64,000 nucleotides of DNA, from IMG/VR virus record IMGVR_UViG_3300036939_000023, positions 84,570 through 148,569 of that record. One strand, given 5' to 3'. Positions 40,409 to 49,365 of the stretch are shown here, piece after piece. How positions within the stretch are numbered: position 1 is the stretch's first letter; every line of letters begins with the position of its first letter. Position numbers and translations under genes: made by a program. The notes below the pieces were generated by a model. The model made no database searches. It saw only the letters and a list, made by a program, of their open reading frames with translations, and was not told where the DNA came from. This DNA comes from a virus.

Positions 40409-40416
40409 ATTATAAT
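40409..40416. promoter_or_regulatory. Bidirectional promoter ATTATAAT
   Basis: The palindromic ATTATAAT gives TATAAT in both directions: 25 bases from the ATG at 40384 (leftward) and 27 from the ATG at 40443 (rightward). Confidence 0.6.
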
Positions 40417-40442
40417 ATTACTTAACTAATACAATTATAATT

Positions 40443-41114
40443 ATGTACTTATTACAACCTGTTACTGCTGAATTTAGAAGTGGACTAAATAAATTACTAT
40501 TACCAATTAAAAAGACTAAATTAGGTAAAGTAGTTAGAAATATAGTAGCTGGCGTTAAACGTAAATTTAAAGTTAAATATTATCTAAGAAGAACTAAAAG
40601 TGGTAAGACTATTACTGTTAATGTAGATAAAACTAATGTACCTAATACAGTAACTAAAGTAGCTACTAATTTAGAAACTAAACCTAAATTCTTAACATTA
40701 AGTATACCAGCAGATAAGTATAAAGGTGAGTATTTAATGAAAGGTAAAAGTTATAAGGCAGATGAATTATTTGATATAAATAGTTATAGATACGTTGGAG
40801 ATAAACCATTACTTACGGGTAAGAATGCAAAATCTAAATACAAAACTACTAAAACTAATAAAAGTGAATATGATACTAGATTATTAAATATAGATATTAG
40901 TAAAGCACCTAAAGAGTTAGTAGCTAAATTAGGTAAAGGAGCTAGTAGTATTGATAAATTAGATGCTTATAGAGAATTAGAAAGATTAGGTTTATTAAAT
41001 AAGAAAAATGTTAAAGCTACTAGAAGATATAAATTAGGTGCTGATGAAGATATTATCTCTCAAGGTTTTTATAAATCTAGTAGTAAATTAAGTAAATTTA
41101 GTAAAATGTCATAA
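40443..41114 (+). CDS. Basic virion-type protein with R.TK.G motif
   Basis: The 223-residue product is very lysine rich. FKVKYYLRRTKSGKTITVNV (about residues 39-58) is a known short motif of cyanobacterial phage and plasmid proteins. KGKSYKADELFDINSYRYVG resembles the DPW repeats of the 63243 product. It begins MYLL, as does the 59768 protein. The rest is helical and basic, consistent with a virion DNA-associated or ejected protein. The start lies 27 bases from the bidirectional promoter. Confidence 0.6.
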   Translation: MYLLQPVTAEFRSGLNKLLLPIKKTKLGKVVRNIVAGVKRKFKVKYYLRRTKSGKTITVNVDKTNVPNTVTKVATNLETKPKFLTLSIPADKYKGEYLMKGKSYKADELFDINSYRYVGDKPLLTGKNAKSKYKTTKTNKSEYDTRLLNIDISKAPKELVAKLGKGASSIDKLDAYRELERLGLLNKKNVKATRRYKLGADEDIISQGFYKSSSKLSKFSKMS

Positions 41115-41128
41115 CAATATAACAGCTA

Positions 41129-41365
41129 CTAATTATCTTTTATTTCCATTAATTTAAAAGCAAACTTAGCCGCTTCTTCATTACTATCTAATATTAAGTA
41201 GCATCTAACATATCTATTACTAGCATCAGTAGCATCATAATCAGTAAAATTAAGTTCTACTTGAAATGCAGTTTTAGTTGAGTACAGTAGTTCTAGTACT
41301 TCAAATAATTGTTGTTTATTATTTAGTTCTAATTTGATATTGTTATGTTCAATGCTAAACTTCAT
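41129..41365 (-). CDS. Unknown 78-residue protein
   Basis: MKFSIEHNNIKLELNNKQQL... is a small alpha/beta protein with LEVLELLYSTKTAFQVELNF-like segments. It lies 2 bases from the upstream gene. No family is recognised. Confidence 0.6.
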   Translation of the reverse strand: MKFSIEHNNIKLELNNKQQLFEVLELLYSTKTAFQVELNFTDYDATDASNRYVRCYLILDSNEEAAKFAFKLMEIKDN

Positions 41366-41367
41366 AC

Positions 41368-41829
41368 TTAAACTTTGTTGTCTATAAAATTAATGAAATA
41401 AATTATATCTGCATCTGATGTAAATTCAGTATAAATAGCTTTACATTCAGTTTTACTTATCTCTTCATAACCAGTACATAATCTTACTGTATCTAACCAA
41501 GCACTATAAATACTTGTACCGTAATCTAACCATTCACTAATAAACTGATAAATCAAACAATAAGTAAAACCTAATGTATCGGTAGTACTGTAGTCATAAG
41601 TAGATACTAAGTTTTGTCTGTATCTAGTACAATACTTAAGTACATCTAATATCTTTGATCCTAATAAAACACTATATTCTTCACAATAAGTAGTTAGATC
41701 TAATACATGATCTACTAAAAATGCTAATCTCTTATCTGATTCAGTAGTTTTATCTTGTTCATTTAATCTCCATGATCTAACTTCTAAGTATTCTTTGTAC
41801 TGTTGTTCTAGTAGCTGTTGAATCTGCAT
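41368..41829 (-). CDS. Unknown 153-residue helical protein
   Basis: ATG 41829 (MQIQQLLEQQYKEYLEVRSW) is preferred, since the start at 41871 would overlap the preceding small gene with a hydrophobic lead. It is mainly helical, with YRQNLVSTYDYSTTDTLGFT in the centre. No family is recognised. Confidence 0.6.
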   Translation of the reverse strand: MQIQQLLEQQYKEYLEVRSWRLNEQDKTTESDKRLAFLVDHVLDLTTYCEEYSVLLGSKILDVLKYCTRYRQNLVSTYDYSTTDTLGFTYCLIYQFISEWLDYGTSIYSAWLDTVRLCTGYEEISKTECKAIYTEFTSDADIIYFINFIDNKV

Positions 41830-41836
41830 ATTTGTA

Positions 41837-42010
41837 TTAATTAAAAATAGTATCTCTGTACTGATAAGCAATAGATGTCTTAAATAGTTCTACTTCTTCT
41901 TCAGTCATATTGTTTATGTTAAATGTGTAATCTAAATCATAGAAATATATGTATTCAATATCTTTATTACCTTTAGTGTAATTGTTGATTACTTCTTGTA
42001 TCTCATTCAT
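41837..42010 (-). CDS. Unknown acidic 57-residue protein
   Basis: A frame MNEIQEVINNYTKGNKDIEY ... NNMTEEEVELFKTSIAYQYR ends 7 bases before the ATG of the next gene. It is acidic and helical. No family is recognised. Confidence 0.5.
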   Translation of the reverse strand: MNEIQEVINNYTKGNKDIEYIYFYDLDYTFNINNMTEEEVELFKTSIAYQYRDTIFN

Positions 42011-42040
42011 AATCTTGTCTTAGTAACTAATGTAATTATA

Positions 42041-42277
42041 TTATTTAATTATCCAATAAGCTTTATTACTAACGTTGTAATGTCTACCTGTATTTAGCTC
42101 AGGTTTTAATATAAATAATACAGGATACTCAAATTCATTAAATTTAACTTTATAACAAGGTAATCTAGTATATTTATCTATTACTGGATATTCAATAATC
42201 TGTCCAGTAGCTACTGTTCTATCGTAAGTATATAATGTAACTAATTTACCTAGCATCATAACCTGCCATAATTGCAT
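42041..42277 (-). CDS. Small probable beta-barrel protein
   Basis: The 78-residue product MQLWQVMMLGKLVTLYTYDR... has beta-type segments (TGQIIEYPVIDKYTRLPCYK). It overlaps the upstream gene by 32 bases. The function is unknown. Confidence 0.5.
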   Translation of the reverse strand: MQLWQVMMLGKLVTLYTYDRTVATGQIIEYPVIDKYTRLPCYKVKFNEFEYPVLFILKPELNTGRHYNVSNKAYWIIK

Positions 42278-42590
42278 TACTAAACCAACTAATCATAAGT
42301 TCTTCATCTAACTGAATACCACTATTTATTACTTTCATAAATTCTTTAGCCCAAATAGTTGCATCAACACTATGCGGTAGCTCATCTTTTAAGTAAACGA
42401 AATAGTGATTACTAAGTACTAAGTAACCGTAACTATAACCTAAGTCTTGTGCAGCTTGTTGTACTAAACCTTTAGCTAATTGTTTATCTAATATTTTAAC
42501 TACTATTGTATTTTCATCTAATACCTTAATTAGTTCTGCTAATTCGTTATTACACCAACCAGAAAAGTTTTTAATTTTAACTAATATCAT
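42246..42590 (-). CDS. Unknown 114-residue protein
   Basis: MILVKIKNFSGWCNNELAEL... contains SGIQLDEELMISWFSNAIMA. The start lies 24 bases from the promoter box at 42611-42619. No family is recognised. Confidence 0.6.
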   Translation of the reverse strand: MILVKIKNFSGWCNNELAELIKVLDENTIVVKILDKQLAKGLVQQAAQDLGYSYGYLVLSNHYFVYLKDELPHSVDATIWAKEFMKVINSGIQLDEELMISWFSNAIMAGYDAR

Positions 42591-42610
42591 AATTTGTATT
42601 AATCACTAAT

Positions 42611-42619
42611 ATAATTATA
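42611..42619 (-). promoter_or_regulatory. TATAATTAT promoter box
   Basis: The leftward -10 ends 24 bases before the ATG at 42590. Confidence 0.55.
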
Positions 42620-42832
42620 ACAAAGTTCTCCAGATAGCTTTCGTCACATACACAAGTGGAGAACTAAGTGGAGCACATTAAAACCTATATGTAGTAAGAC
42701 TTTCAGTAGTTTTTCGTCACTTCTCCAGATAGTTTTGTAGTTATTAGTAATATTTTCACTATTTTTATCTAACGTGTTTAGCAATAAGTTCAGTATTTTT
42801 ATTACTTAGTAATATTTTATCTGTACTTGTGC

Positions 42833-42838
42833 TATAAT
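42833..42838 (+). promoter_or_regulatory. Promoter -10 for the helicase gene
   Basis: GCTATAATAAATAC; TATAAT ends 29 bases before the ATG at 42867. The 60 bases before it carry no gene. Confidence 0.5.
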
Positions 42839-42866
42839 AAATACAGTAGTTAAATAACAGATAAAG

Positions 42867-44675
42867 ATGACAACTTTAATTCAAGCTCCAGTAGATGCAG
42901 TATACTTAGCAGATTTCTTAACTGAACTACCAGTAGGAATAGTAAATAAAAAAGGTTGTGGAGTAGGTGGTAGCTATATTGCAATAACTTCAGAACAGAA
43001 CTACATTATTGCAGTACCTACTATTGAACTAATTAAAAACAAACAGTACCAACATTCTAATATTATTGGTGTTTATGGTAACTATAAGTTCAGTACATTT
43101 AAAACAGAACTATCAGATAAGTTACAACTAAATGCTGTAATTAAGATAATGGTTACTTATGATAGTTTACCTAAAGTATTAAATTGGCTTATACAACTAA
43201 ATCAAGATCCTTATAACAATTACAGATTACTAGTTGATGAGTATCACAAAATACTTAGTGATTATGCATTTAGAGATATTGCAATAGATAATTTACTAAA
43301 AGAATCATTAAAGTTTAGTTATTGTACATACTTAAGTGCTACTCCAATAGAACCAAGATTTACTCCTAAACTATTACAGCAACTTCCTTATACTGAAATA
43401 GTTTGGACAGCTACTAGAAAAGTTACATTAGATAGAGAAAAGACTACTAAACCCTATGCATCAGTAGTTAATATTATTCGTAAATACAAAGCAAGTAATT
43501 ACAAATTAAAAATGTATGGTTATGTAAGTTCAGAAGCTTACTTCTTTGTTAATAGTGTAAAAGGTATTGCAGAGATAATTAGAAAAGCTAATCTTAAACC
43601 AGATGAAGTAAAGATTATATGTGCAGATAATGATAGAAATCAAGATATTTTAAATAATATTAATCCTGAATATGAATTTGAAATTAGTAATGTGCATAAA
43701 CCAAACAAGCCATTTACATTCGTTACATCTAAATCTTTCTTAGGTGTTGATTTTTATAGTGATAGTGGAATTATTTATGTAGTTAGTAATGTTAACAGAA
43801 AAACTACATTATTAGATATTAGTACTGATTTATACCAAATAGCTGGTAGAATTAGAAACTTAAATAATCCATTTAAAAATAGAATTTGTCATATTTACAA
43901 TACTGGTGCTTATGAGATGTCACCAGAAGAATTTAAAGAATTAGTTGCTACTAAAATTGAAGCTACTAATGAAAAGATTGAAGTCTTTAATAACTTAATG
44001 AATGATAAACAACGTAAAGCATTACTTAAATGTTTTGAAACTAAATTTGAAGATTACTATTCTTATTACAATGTTGAAACTGGATTATTAGAATTTAATG
44101 AGTTACAACAGCTAAATGAAGAATTTAATTATTATATTGTTAATGACATTTATACTAATGGATTAACATTAAGAGATGCTTATATTAAAGCTGGTTTTGA
44201 TATTACATCTACTCAAAATTATAATAGTTTTGTTGAAGAAGATAACAACACATTAAGTACATTAACTAAACAATCCTTTAAAGATGTAATTAAAGAATAT
44301 GTAGATTGCATTGACAATAACGAAATTGAAAGAGCTAATGAGTTAGAGCAGTTAGAACCTGAGATTAAAGAATTAGTTAGTAAGTTAGGTACTAGCAGAA
44401 TTAGAGGACTTAGTTACAACAAATCTAAAATATTAGAAGAAGCTTATAACAACTGTGATGAAGTAGTTGATGTTATTGAAGAAGAAGTTAAAACTAAATA
44501 CGTTAGTGGCAATTTCTATTCATCTAAGCAAGTAAAACAGGATTTGCAGAAATTATATAAAATGTTCGATATTACTAAGAAAGCTAAAGCTACAGATGTT
44601 ACCGAATACATTAATATAAAGAATACCATTAAAAGTATTAATGGTAAAAAAGTAGCTGGCTTTGTAGTAGAGTAA
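42867..44675 (+). CDS. SF2 helicase-like protein with a GxGGS P-loop
   Basis: The 602-residue product follows superfamily 2 order: motif I region KKGCGVGGSYIAI (about residues 30-42), motif II LLVDEYHKIL (DEYH, about 120-129), motif III TYLSATPI, and a carboxy-terminal motif VI DLYQIAGRIRN. The Walker A is GCGVGGS with no lysine in the GKT/S position. Variants of the form GxGGT/S occur in some phage and mobile-element helicases, from memory. The last 250 residues are helical and acidic. It probably unwinds or remodels nucleic acid; whether it binds ATP in the usual way is open. Confidence 0.7.
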   Translation: MTTLIQAPVDAVYLADFLTELPVGIVNKKGCGVGGSYIAITSEQNYIIAVPTIELIKNKQYQHSNIIGVYGNYKFSTFKTELSDKLQLNAVIKIMVTYDSLPKVLNWLIQLNQDPYNNYRLLVDEYHKILSDYAFRDIAIDNLLKESLKFSYCTYLSATPIEPRFTPKLLQQLPYTEIVWTATRKVTLDREKTTKPYASVVNIIRKYKASNYKLKMYGYVSSEAYFFVNSVKGIAEIIRKANLKPDEVKIICADNDRNQDILNNINPEYEFEISNVHKPNKPFTFVTSKSFLGVDFYSDSGIIYVVSNVNRKTTLLDISTDLYQIAGRIRNLNNPFKNRICHIYNTGAYEMSPEEFKELVATKIEATNEKIEVFNNLMNDKQRKALLKCFETKFEDYYSYYNVETGLLEFNELQQLNEEFNYYIVNDIYTNGLTLRDAYIKAGFDITSTQNYNSFVEEDNNTLSTLTKQSFKDVIKEYVDCIDNNEIERANELEQLEPEIKELVSKLGTSRIRGLSYNKSKILEEAYNNCDEVVDVIEEEVKTKYVSGNFYSSKQVKQDLQKLYKMFDITKKAKATDVTEYINIKNTIKSINGKKVAGFVVE

Positions 44676-44681
44676 TATTTT

Positions 44682-44725
44682 TACTGTAATTACCTAATCT
44701 GTTTTAGAATAATTACAGTATTTTT
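44682..44725 (+). terminator. Hairpin terminator
   Basis: Arms TACTGTAATTA and TAATTACAGTA (11 pairs), then TTTTTATTA, directly after the helicase stop. Confidence 0.75.
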
Positions 44726-44796
44726 ATTACCTTAACTTTTTTGTTTCAATAACTTATCTTATTACTCAGAATTAAAAAAAGTTAGGATATTAATAA

Positions 44797-44819
44797 ACCT
44801 AGTACAACTAATACTAGGT
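44797..44819 (-). terminator. Hairpin terminator
   Basis: Perfect arms ACCTAGTA and TACTAGGT, 7-base loop, followed leftward by TTTATTAA. It ends the 44830 transcript. Further on, TAACTTTTTT (44733) can pair with AAAAAAGTTA (44775) as a long-loop stem. Confidence 0.6.
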
Positions 44820-44829
44820 ACTTTTGTAT

Positions 44830-45093
44830 TTATTGCTTATAAGAAAACTCTAGTTCTATAGTAATAAATTTATCGTAATTATTATAAATAGCTTTATGTA
44901 TAATTATTAATTTATAATCCATTACTTCTAAATAATGCAATATATCTTTAAGTAAGTCATTGTAAATTGTATGAGTAAAAGTAACTTTATTAGAACTACT
45001 CATGTTGTCCATAAGTTTAGTTCTTGTATAACTATTGTGTCTAACATAGTCATATATAGCAAAAGTATTATCTGAAGTATGTACTTTAATCAT
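44830..45093 (-). CDS. Unknown 87-residue protein
   Basis: MIKVHTSDNTFAIYDYVRHN... contains LLKDILHYLEVMDYKLIIIH. The start is 23 bases from the box at 45113-45121. It is divergent from the small membrane protein gene. No family is recognised. Confidence 0.6.
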   Translation of the reverse strand: MIKVHTSDNTFAIYDYVRHNSYTRTKLMDNMSSSNKVTFTHTIYNDLLKDILHYLEVMDYKLIIIHKAIYNNYDKFITIELEFSYKQ

Positions 45094-45112
45094 TAATTTA
45101 ATAAAATAGTAG

Positions 45113-45123
45113 ATAATTATAAT
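45113..45123. promoter_or_regulatory. Bidirectional promoter ATAATTATAAT
   Basis: Leftward TATAATTAT ends 23 bases before the ATG at 45093; rightward TATAAT (45118-45123) ends 27 before the ATG at 45150. Confidence 0.6.
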
Positions 45124-45149
45124 AAAGTTATTTAGTTATATTTTATCTT

Positions 45150-45410
45150 ATGAATACAATAAAACGTTACCTACTTCTAAAGTTTAGTAAACCAGAACTA
45201 GATTACTTCAGCACAGTGCTAGGACTTACAGCAACTATATTTACTGTACTAACAACTAATGAAGTTATCAGTAAACAGCTAGGTACAACAGTTGCAGGTA
45301 TTAGTGCAGCACTTGTTTCAGTACTTATCAATCAACCAGCTAGTCATGCTCCATTAACTGAAGCTACCGAGGACAACTTATTAGAAGAAGAAAAAGAACG
45401 AGGTAGTTAA
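45150..45410 (+). CDS. Small membrane protein, holin-like candidate
   Basis: The 86-residue product has two hydrophobic segments (about 20-38, STVLGLTATIFTVLT, and 44-61, GTTVAGISAALVSVLI) with a short turn, a basic start and an acidic tail (EDNLLEEEKERG). This is a holin-like layout, but no lysis enzyme was seen nearby. The TIR-like pseudogene follows 79 bases downstream on the same strand, so it could also be a partner of that protein. Confidence 0.6.
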   Translation: MNTIKRYLLLKFSKPELDYFSTVLGLTATIFTVLTTNEVISKQLGTTVAGISAALVSVLINQPASHAPLTEATEDNLLEEEKERGS

Positions 45411-45488
45411 TGAAATTAAAACAGACTGAAGATGAATTACAGAATAACAACTAACATAGCGGAATGAAATGAAGCCAAACTAATAAAT

Positions 45489-46009
45489 ATGAAACTCTTC
45501 ATCAGCTATAGTCACAAAGACAGTGAAATAGTATTACCAGTAGTTACTGAATTAGATAAACATTTTGATTGTTGGGAACGTAGTTGTTGCTAGCTAGCTT
45601 TATCTTTCTTCATAAGACAAGCTTACGAAACATAGATAAAGATATACCAGCAGGTAACAAATGGAGATTAGAAATAACCAAAGCTATCAGTAAATGTAAA
45701 GCAGTACTATATTTTGTTAGTAACAACAGTATCAATAGTACTGAATGTGCTATTGAATTAGAATTAGCTACTAAATTAAATAAGAAAATTATACCAATAA
45801 TACTAGAAGATTGTAATTTAACTAAAGAGATAAACGAAGTAACGAGTGCAAATCTTAAACGAGTAAATGAGTTACAGTGGATTTACTTAGAAGATATTTA
45901 TAAGTTGTTTAATGTACTAAAAAATAAACCATTAACAGTAATAGAATTAACAGTTTTATTTAATAGTCTTATGTTGTTAATTATTATGGCATTAACACTA
46001 ATTAACTAA
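45489..46009 (+). pseudogene. TIR domain-TM protein, broken by about 56 extra bases
   Basis: ATG 45489 opens the TIR start MKLFISYSHKDSEIVLPVVT ... DKHFDCW (29 residues), then frame 1 stops at TAG 45591. After about 56 bases (45576-45631) the second frame continues as IDKDIPAGNKWRLEITKAIS, with the TIR core KAVLYFVSNNSINSTECAIE carrying the catalytic-type glutamate (E in CAIE) and IIPIILEDC. A hydrophobic helix ends the protein (about the last 25 residues). The reassembled protein would be a 150-residue TIR-TM effector. The second frame could start at TTG 45584. The TIR domain is in pieces unless the frames are joined. Confidence 0.75.
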
Positions 46010-46044
46010 GTAGCGGTAAGTTAGTTATCATCACTAACAGGAAG

Positions 46045-46215
46045 CTAATGTATTCTTCTATTAGTGTTGTTATCGTTAAGTGCTAATTTTCTACCTAACT
46101 TACAACTACAGTAAAGAATATGATGTTCTGAATTACATGCATTAGTACAGTAACCAATGTCGTAACAGTTAGTACAGTTATATAATGTAGTTTTATTTTT
46201 AGTAAGAGTTTTCAT
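46045..46215 (-). CDS. Cysteine-rich zinc-finger-like small protein
   Basis: ATG 46215 (MKTLTKNKTTLYNCTNCYDI) is chosen from the promoter: TATACT ends 25 bases upstream; the longer frame from 46260 overlaps the promoter. It has C..C....C...C......H...C.C (CTNC, CTNAC, HHILYCSC), a likely zinc site. The function is unknown. Confidence 0.6.
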   Translation of the reverse strand: MKTLTKNKTTLYNCTNCYDIGYCTNACNSEHHILYCSCKLGRKLALNDNNTNRRIH

Positions 46216-46239
46216 AATTGTGATTAGTTTATTATGTTT

Positions 46240-46247
46240 AGTATAAT
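46240..46247. promoter_or_regulatory. Bidirectional promoter AGTATAAT
   Basis: Leftward TATACT is 25 bases from the ATG at 46215; rightward TATAAT ends 16 bases before the ATG at 46263. Confidence 0.55.
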
Positions 46248-46262
46248 TTAAACAAAACAATA

Positions 46263-47426
46263 ATGGTAAGTAAGCTAGATATAACTAATGCATTTAATAG
46301 TGTATTTGATAATGATAAACAATATCATCAGTTAAGTGATATAGAGAAATTATATGCTTTACTAGTATTAGTAATCGACAATGGTATAAGTACAGGTAAC
46401 AATGGAGGAACAACAGACTTGGTAGACATTATAAGATTAAGAGATAAAACTACTGAAACTAATCAACTAGTAATTACATCTGACGGTAAGATTGGTATTA
46501 GTAATAGTGATTATGCTAAAACTACTGATATTAGTACAGTAGTAACTAAATTAAATGACATATTAACTGAGTTAGCTAAAAAAGCTGATTTAGATGAAAT
46601 ACAAGAAGTTAGTTTAACTACTATTCCATTAGCTACAAATGCAGCAACAGAAGCTAATCAAACTACTACAAATACATCGTTATCTAGTATAAACACAAAG
46701 TTAACAACTGTAAATACTAGAGCATTAACTAGTACAGATATAGTAAGTGCAGTACAAAGTGGTAATTGGAGTATAACAAATGTTACAGGTACAGTTGCAT
46801 TACCTACTAATGCTGCTACAGAAACCACATTAGCTACTTTAAGTGGAAAGCTACCTAGTGTTTTAGCTAGTGATAGATTAAAAGTAACTACAGTATTTGA
46901 TACTGCTCAACCAGTAAGTGTTAATAATTTTCCTACTACACAAGCTGCTACTAATGTATTATTAAGATCTACAGCTACAATTACAAGACCTGCTGATACT
47001 ACAGCTTATGCAGCTAATGATGTAATAGCAGCTTTAACTACAGCAGCTACACCAATTACATTTACCAATAGTGTTGCTAGTAATGGTATAGGTTATTTGG
47101 TAGGAGCTAAATTAACTAGAACAAATACAGTAAGTCAGTTACTACGATTTAGATTATATTTATATGCTACTCAACCAACAGGACAAAATGACAATGCTGC
47201 TTTTCTACTAAATTTTTCAGAAAGATTAGGACGTACTTACATAGATTTTACAGCTTGGCAATTTCCAGCAGGTTCAGATTCTCAAGAAAGTATGTCATTT
47301 ATAGGTGCTTCCATTCCATTAGTAATTCCTACAGGAACTACTGTTTGGGGAATATTAGTAGCTTTAGATTCCTTTACTCCTATTGCATCCGAACAATTTG
47401 CAATTGAATTAATGGTAGAATCCTAA
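46263..47426 (+). CDS. Tail fibre or head-decoration-like protein (adhesin family 2)
   Basis: The 387-residue product has an amino-terminal helical unit (LDITNAFNSVFDNDKQYHQL ... EKLYALLVLVIDNG) like the starts of the 39314 and 55471 products. Next come a threonine/alanine/asparagine-rich coil and a carboxy-terminal beta domain from about 235 (TATITRPADTTAYAANDVIA ... LLRFRLYLYATQP) that is common in phage tail and decoration proteins. It leads the SGNH spike gene by 4 bases, so the two probably assemble together. Confidence 0.65.
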   Translation: MVSKLDITNAFNSVFDNDKQYHQLSDIEKLYALLVLVIDNGISTGNNGGTTDLVDIIRLRDKTTETNQLVITSDGKIGISNSDYAKTTDISTVVTKLNDILTELAKKADLDEIQEVSLTTIPLATNAATEANQTTTNTSLSSINTKLTTVNTRALTSTDIVSAVQSGNWSITNVTGTVALPTNAATETTLATLSGKLPSVLASDRLKVTTVFDTAQPVSVNNFPTTQAATNVLLRSTATITRPADTTAYAANDVIAALTTAATPITFTNSVASNGIGYLVGAKLTRTNTVSQLLRFRLYLYATQPTGQNDNAAFLLNFSERLGRTYIDFTAWQFPAGSDSQESMSFIGASIPLVIPTGTTVWGILVALDSFTPIASEQFAIELMVES

Positions 47427-47430
47427 TTTA

Positions 47431-49365
47431 ATGAAACAAAAACAAGATAGAATTCTAAAACATATTTTAATAGCTGGACAATCCTTATCCATAGGATTTA
47501 GTAGTGGTAGTACTAATCTAACAACTTTTCAGCCTTATAGAAACCAAATGTTTTTTGGTGGAGTAGTAGATTTAGATGGTGATGGCCAAACGTTACCATT
47601 AGTTTCAACTAAAGATAATGTAGAAACTATTGCTCCTAGTATGGCAAATATGTTAACTGAACTTACTGGAGATAGTTTTTTAGTATCTGCTCATGGTCAA
47701 AGTGGTGCTCCATATCAAACTATAGGTAAACGAGGTTCAAGTAGTGGAGCTGTTTATCAGAATGGTATGACACAAATTAGACGTGCTAGAGAAATAGCGG
47801 CTGGTACTGGTAGGTATTTGTCTACTCCAATAGTATGTCTAATTCATGGTGAAGCTGATGACACTTTTGCTAATTCGTATTATGTTGAAGATATTAAGAC
47901 AATGTACGATGATTACAATGGAGATCAGCCATCAAGAGGTACTGAACCTTTAACAATGTTTTTCTGTCAAATGAGTAGTTGGACAGAAGTAACTAAAACT
48001 GCTGAACCTACAACGCCTATTGCTCAACTTAAAGCACACGAGAAATATGCACCTAGAATTAATTTAGTTTGTCCTAAATATCACTTAACGTATTCTGATG
48101 GTATTCACTTAAATGTTGCAGGTCAGAAAATGTTAGGAGAATATTATGCTCATGTTATTTTTCATGTTTTATATAAAAAACAATCTTGGAGTCCTTTAAG
48201 ACCTTTAACTATTAATAGTGTTGGAGATAACGATACTGGAATTTATACAACTACTGCTACTTTTCATGTACCAGATAAAGGTAATTTAGTATTAGATACT
48301 ACTTTAGTAAGTAATCCTGGTAATTTTGGTTTTGAATTAGTTAATAAGAATAAAGTAGCATTAACTATTACAAATGTATCGGTTAGTGGTCAAACAGTTA
48401 CAATAACTTCTAGTGGAGGTATTCCAGCTAGATTAAGATATGCTTATACTGGAATTCCTGATAATAGTGCAGGTGCTACTACTGGCCCTAGAGGTAACTT
48501 AAGAAGTGATACAAGATGTTTATCTCGACAAGGTAATACTAATTTATTTCATTGGTGTGTACATTTCGATAAAGTAGTTACGAATACAACTCCAGCACCT
48601 TTAATAACAACACCTAGTACTACGAACTTATTAGCTTGGTGGGATGCTACACAAGGAATAACACCTAATACAGCAATTACGCCTAATAGAGCTTCAAATT
48701 GGGCTACTCGTCAACAATCAGGTGGTACAGCATTTAACTTAGTTCAAGCAAGTCAAGGAAGTCAATTAGAAATTACACCTAATGGATTAAATGGATTACA
48801 AACATTACGTTGTAGTGGAAGCAATCGTAGTATGATATGTGATTTTGGAAGTAGTATTGCTTTTACTGGATGTGATGTTTTTATGGTATTTCGTTATCTA
48901 CCTACTGCTGGTACTAATGCTGCTGCTTTAAGTTTTAATTTAATAGGCAATGATTCTAGTACTGCCAATGGTTTTATTCCTGCAAAATTAACTGGAGTAT
49001 TTTCTACTCAAACTGCTCCGTTATTTGACTGGAAAACATCTACTGGAGTAACATATTCAAGAATAATTAGAGGTAACTGGTATATTTATAATGTAAGAGC
49101 ATCAACTAGTGGATCTAGTGTACTACGTGAGTTATGGTTAAATGGTTTTTATTCAGGTAGAAATACAGCTAGTTCTCAAACAGCAACTATTAGTGTTGAT
49201 CGAATGGTATTAAATGCTCAAGTAATTTCTGGAGCAGTTACTAATCAGTCTTTAATAGAAATAGCAGCATTACTAGTTTACACACAACGTTTAGCTCAAA
49301 CTGATTGGATCCAAACTTATAATTATTTATTTGACACTTATCAAATAGCAGAAGAAATTAGTTAA
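47431..49365 (+). CDS. SGNH-hydrolase tail spike with LamG-like lectin domain
   Basis: The 644-residue product has an SGNH/GDSL esterase domain in residues 10-260: block I ILIAGQSLSIGFSSGS with the nucleophilic serine, HGQSGAPYQTIG, VCLIHGEADD and block V YSDGIHLN with Asp and His. A beta domain follows, and from about 395 a jelly-roll carbohydrate-binding-like domain (NLLAWWDATQGI ... DVFMVFRYLP ... VRASTSGS). It probably de-acetylates host surface polysaccharide during adsorption. The stop overlaps the convergent membrane gene by 4 bases. Confidence 0.75.
   Translation: MKQKQDRILKHILIAGQSLSIGFSSGSTNLTTFQPYRNQMFFGGVVDLDGDGQTLPLVSTKDNVETIAPSMANMLTELTGDSFLVSAHGQSGAPYQTIGKRGSSSGAVYQNGMTQIRRAREIAAGTGRYLSTPIVCLIHGEADDTFANSYYVEDIKTMYDDYNGDQPSRGTEPLTMFFCQMSSWTEVTKTAEPTTPIAQLKAHEKYAPRINLVCPKYHLTYSDGIHLNVAGQKMLGEYYAHVIFHVLYKKQSWSPLRPLTINSVGDNDTGIYTTTATFHVPDKGNLVLDTTLVSNPGNFGFELVNKNKVALTITNVSVSGQTVTITSSGGIPARLRYAYTGIPDNSAGATTGPRGNLRSDTRCLSRQGNTNLFHWCVHFDKVVTNTTPAPLITTPSTTNLLAWWDATQGITPNTAITPNRASNWATRQQSGGTAFNLVQASQGSQLEITPNGLNGLQTLRCSGSNRSMICDFGSSIAFTGCDVFMVFRYLPTAGTNAAALSFNLIGNDSSTANGFIPAKLTGVFSTQTAPLFDWKTSTGVTYSRIIRGNWYIYNVRASTSGSSVLRELWLNGFYSGRNTASSQTATISVDRMVLNAQVISGAVTNQSLIEIAALLVYTQRLAQTDWIQTYNYLFDTYQIAEEIS

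Noticed and set aside
45576-45631. T4 gene 60-type ribosome bypassing across the 56-base insert
   Set aside because: No matching take-off and landing codons (GGA or similar) flank the segment in a way that restores the TIR sequence, so decay or error is more likely.
15204-46009. A Pycsar-type defence pair made of the cyclase and the TIR-TM gene
   Set aside because: Known Pycsar genes are adjacent. These are 30 kb apart on different transcription units and the TIR gene is broken. They are kept as separate findings.
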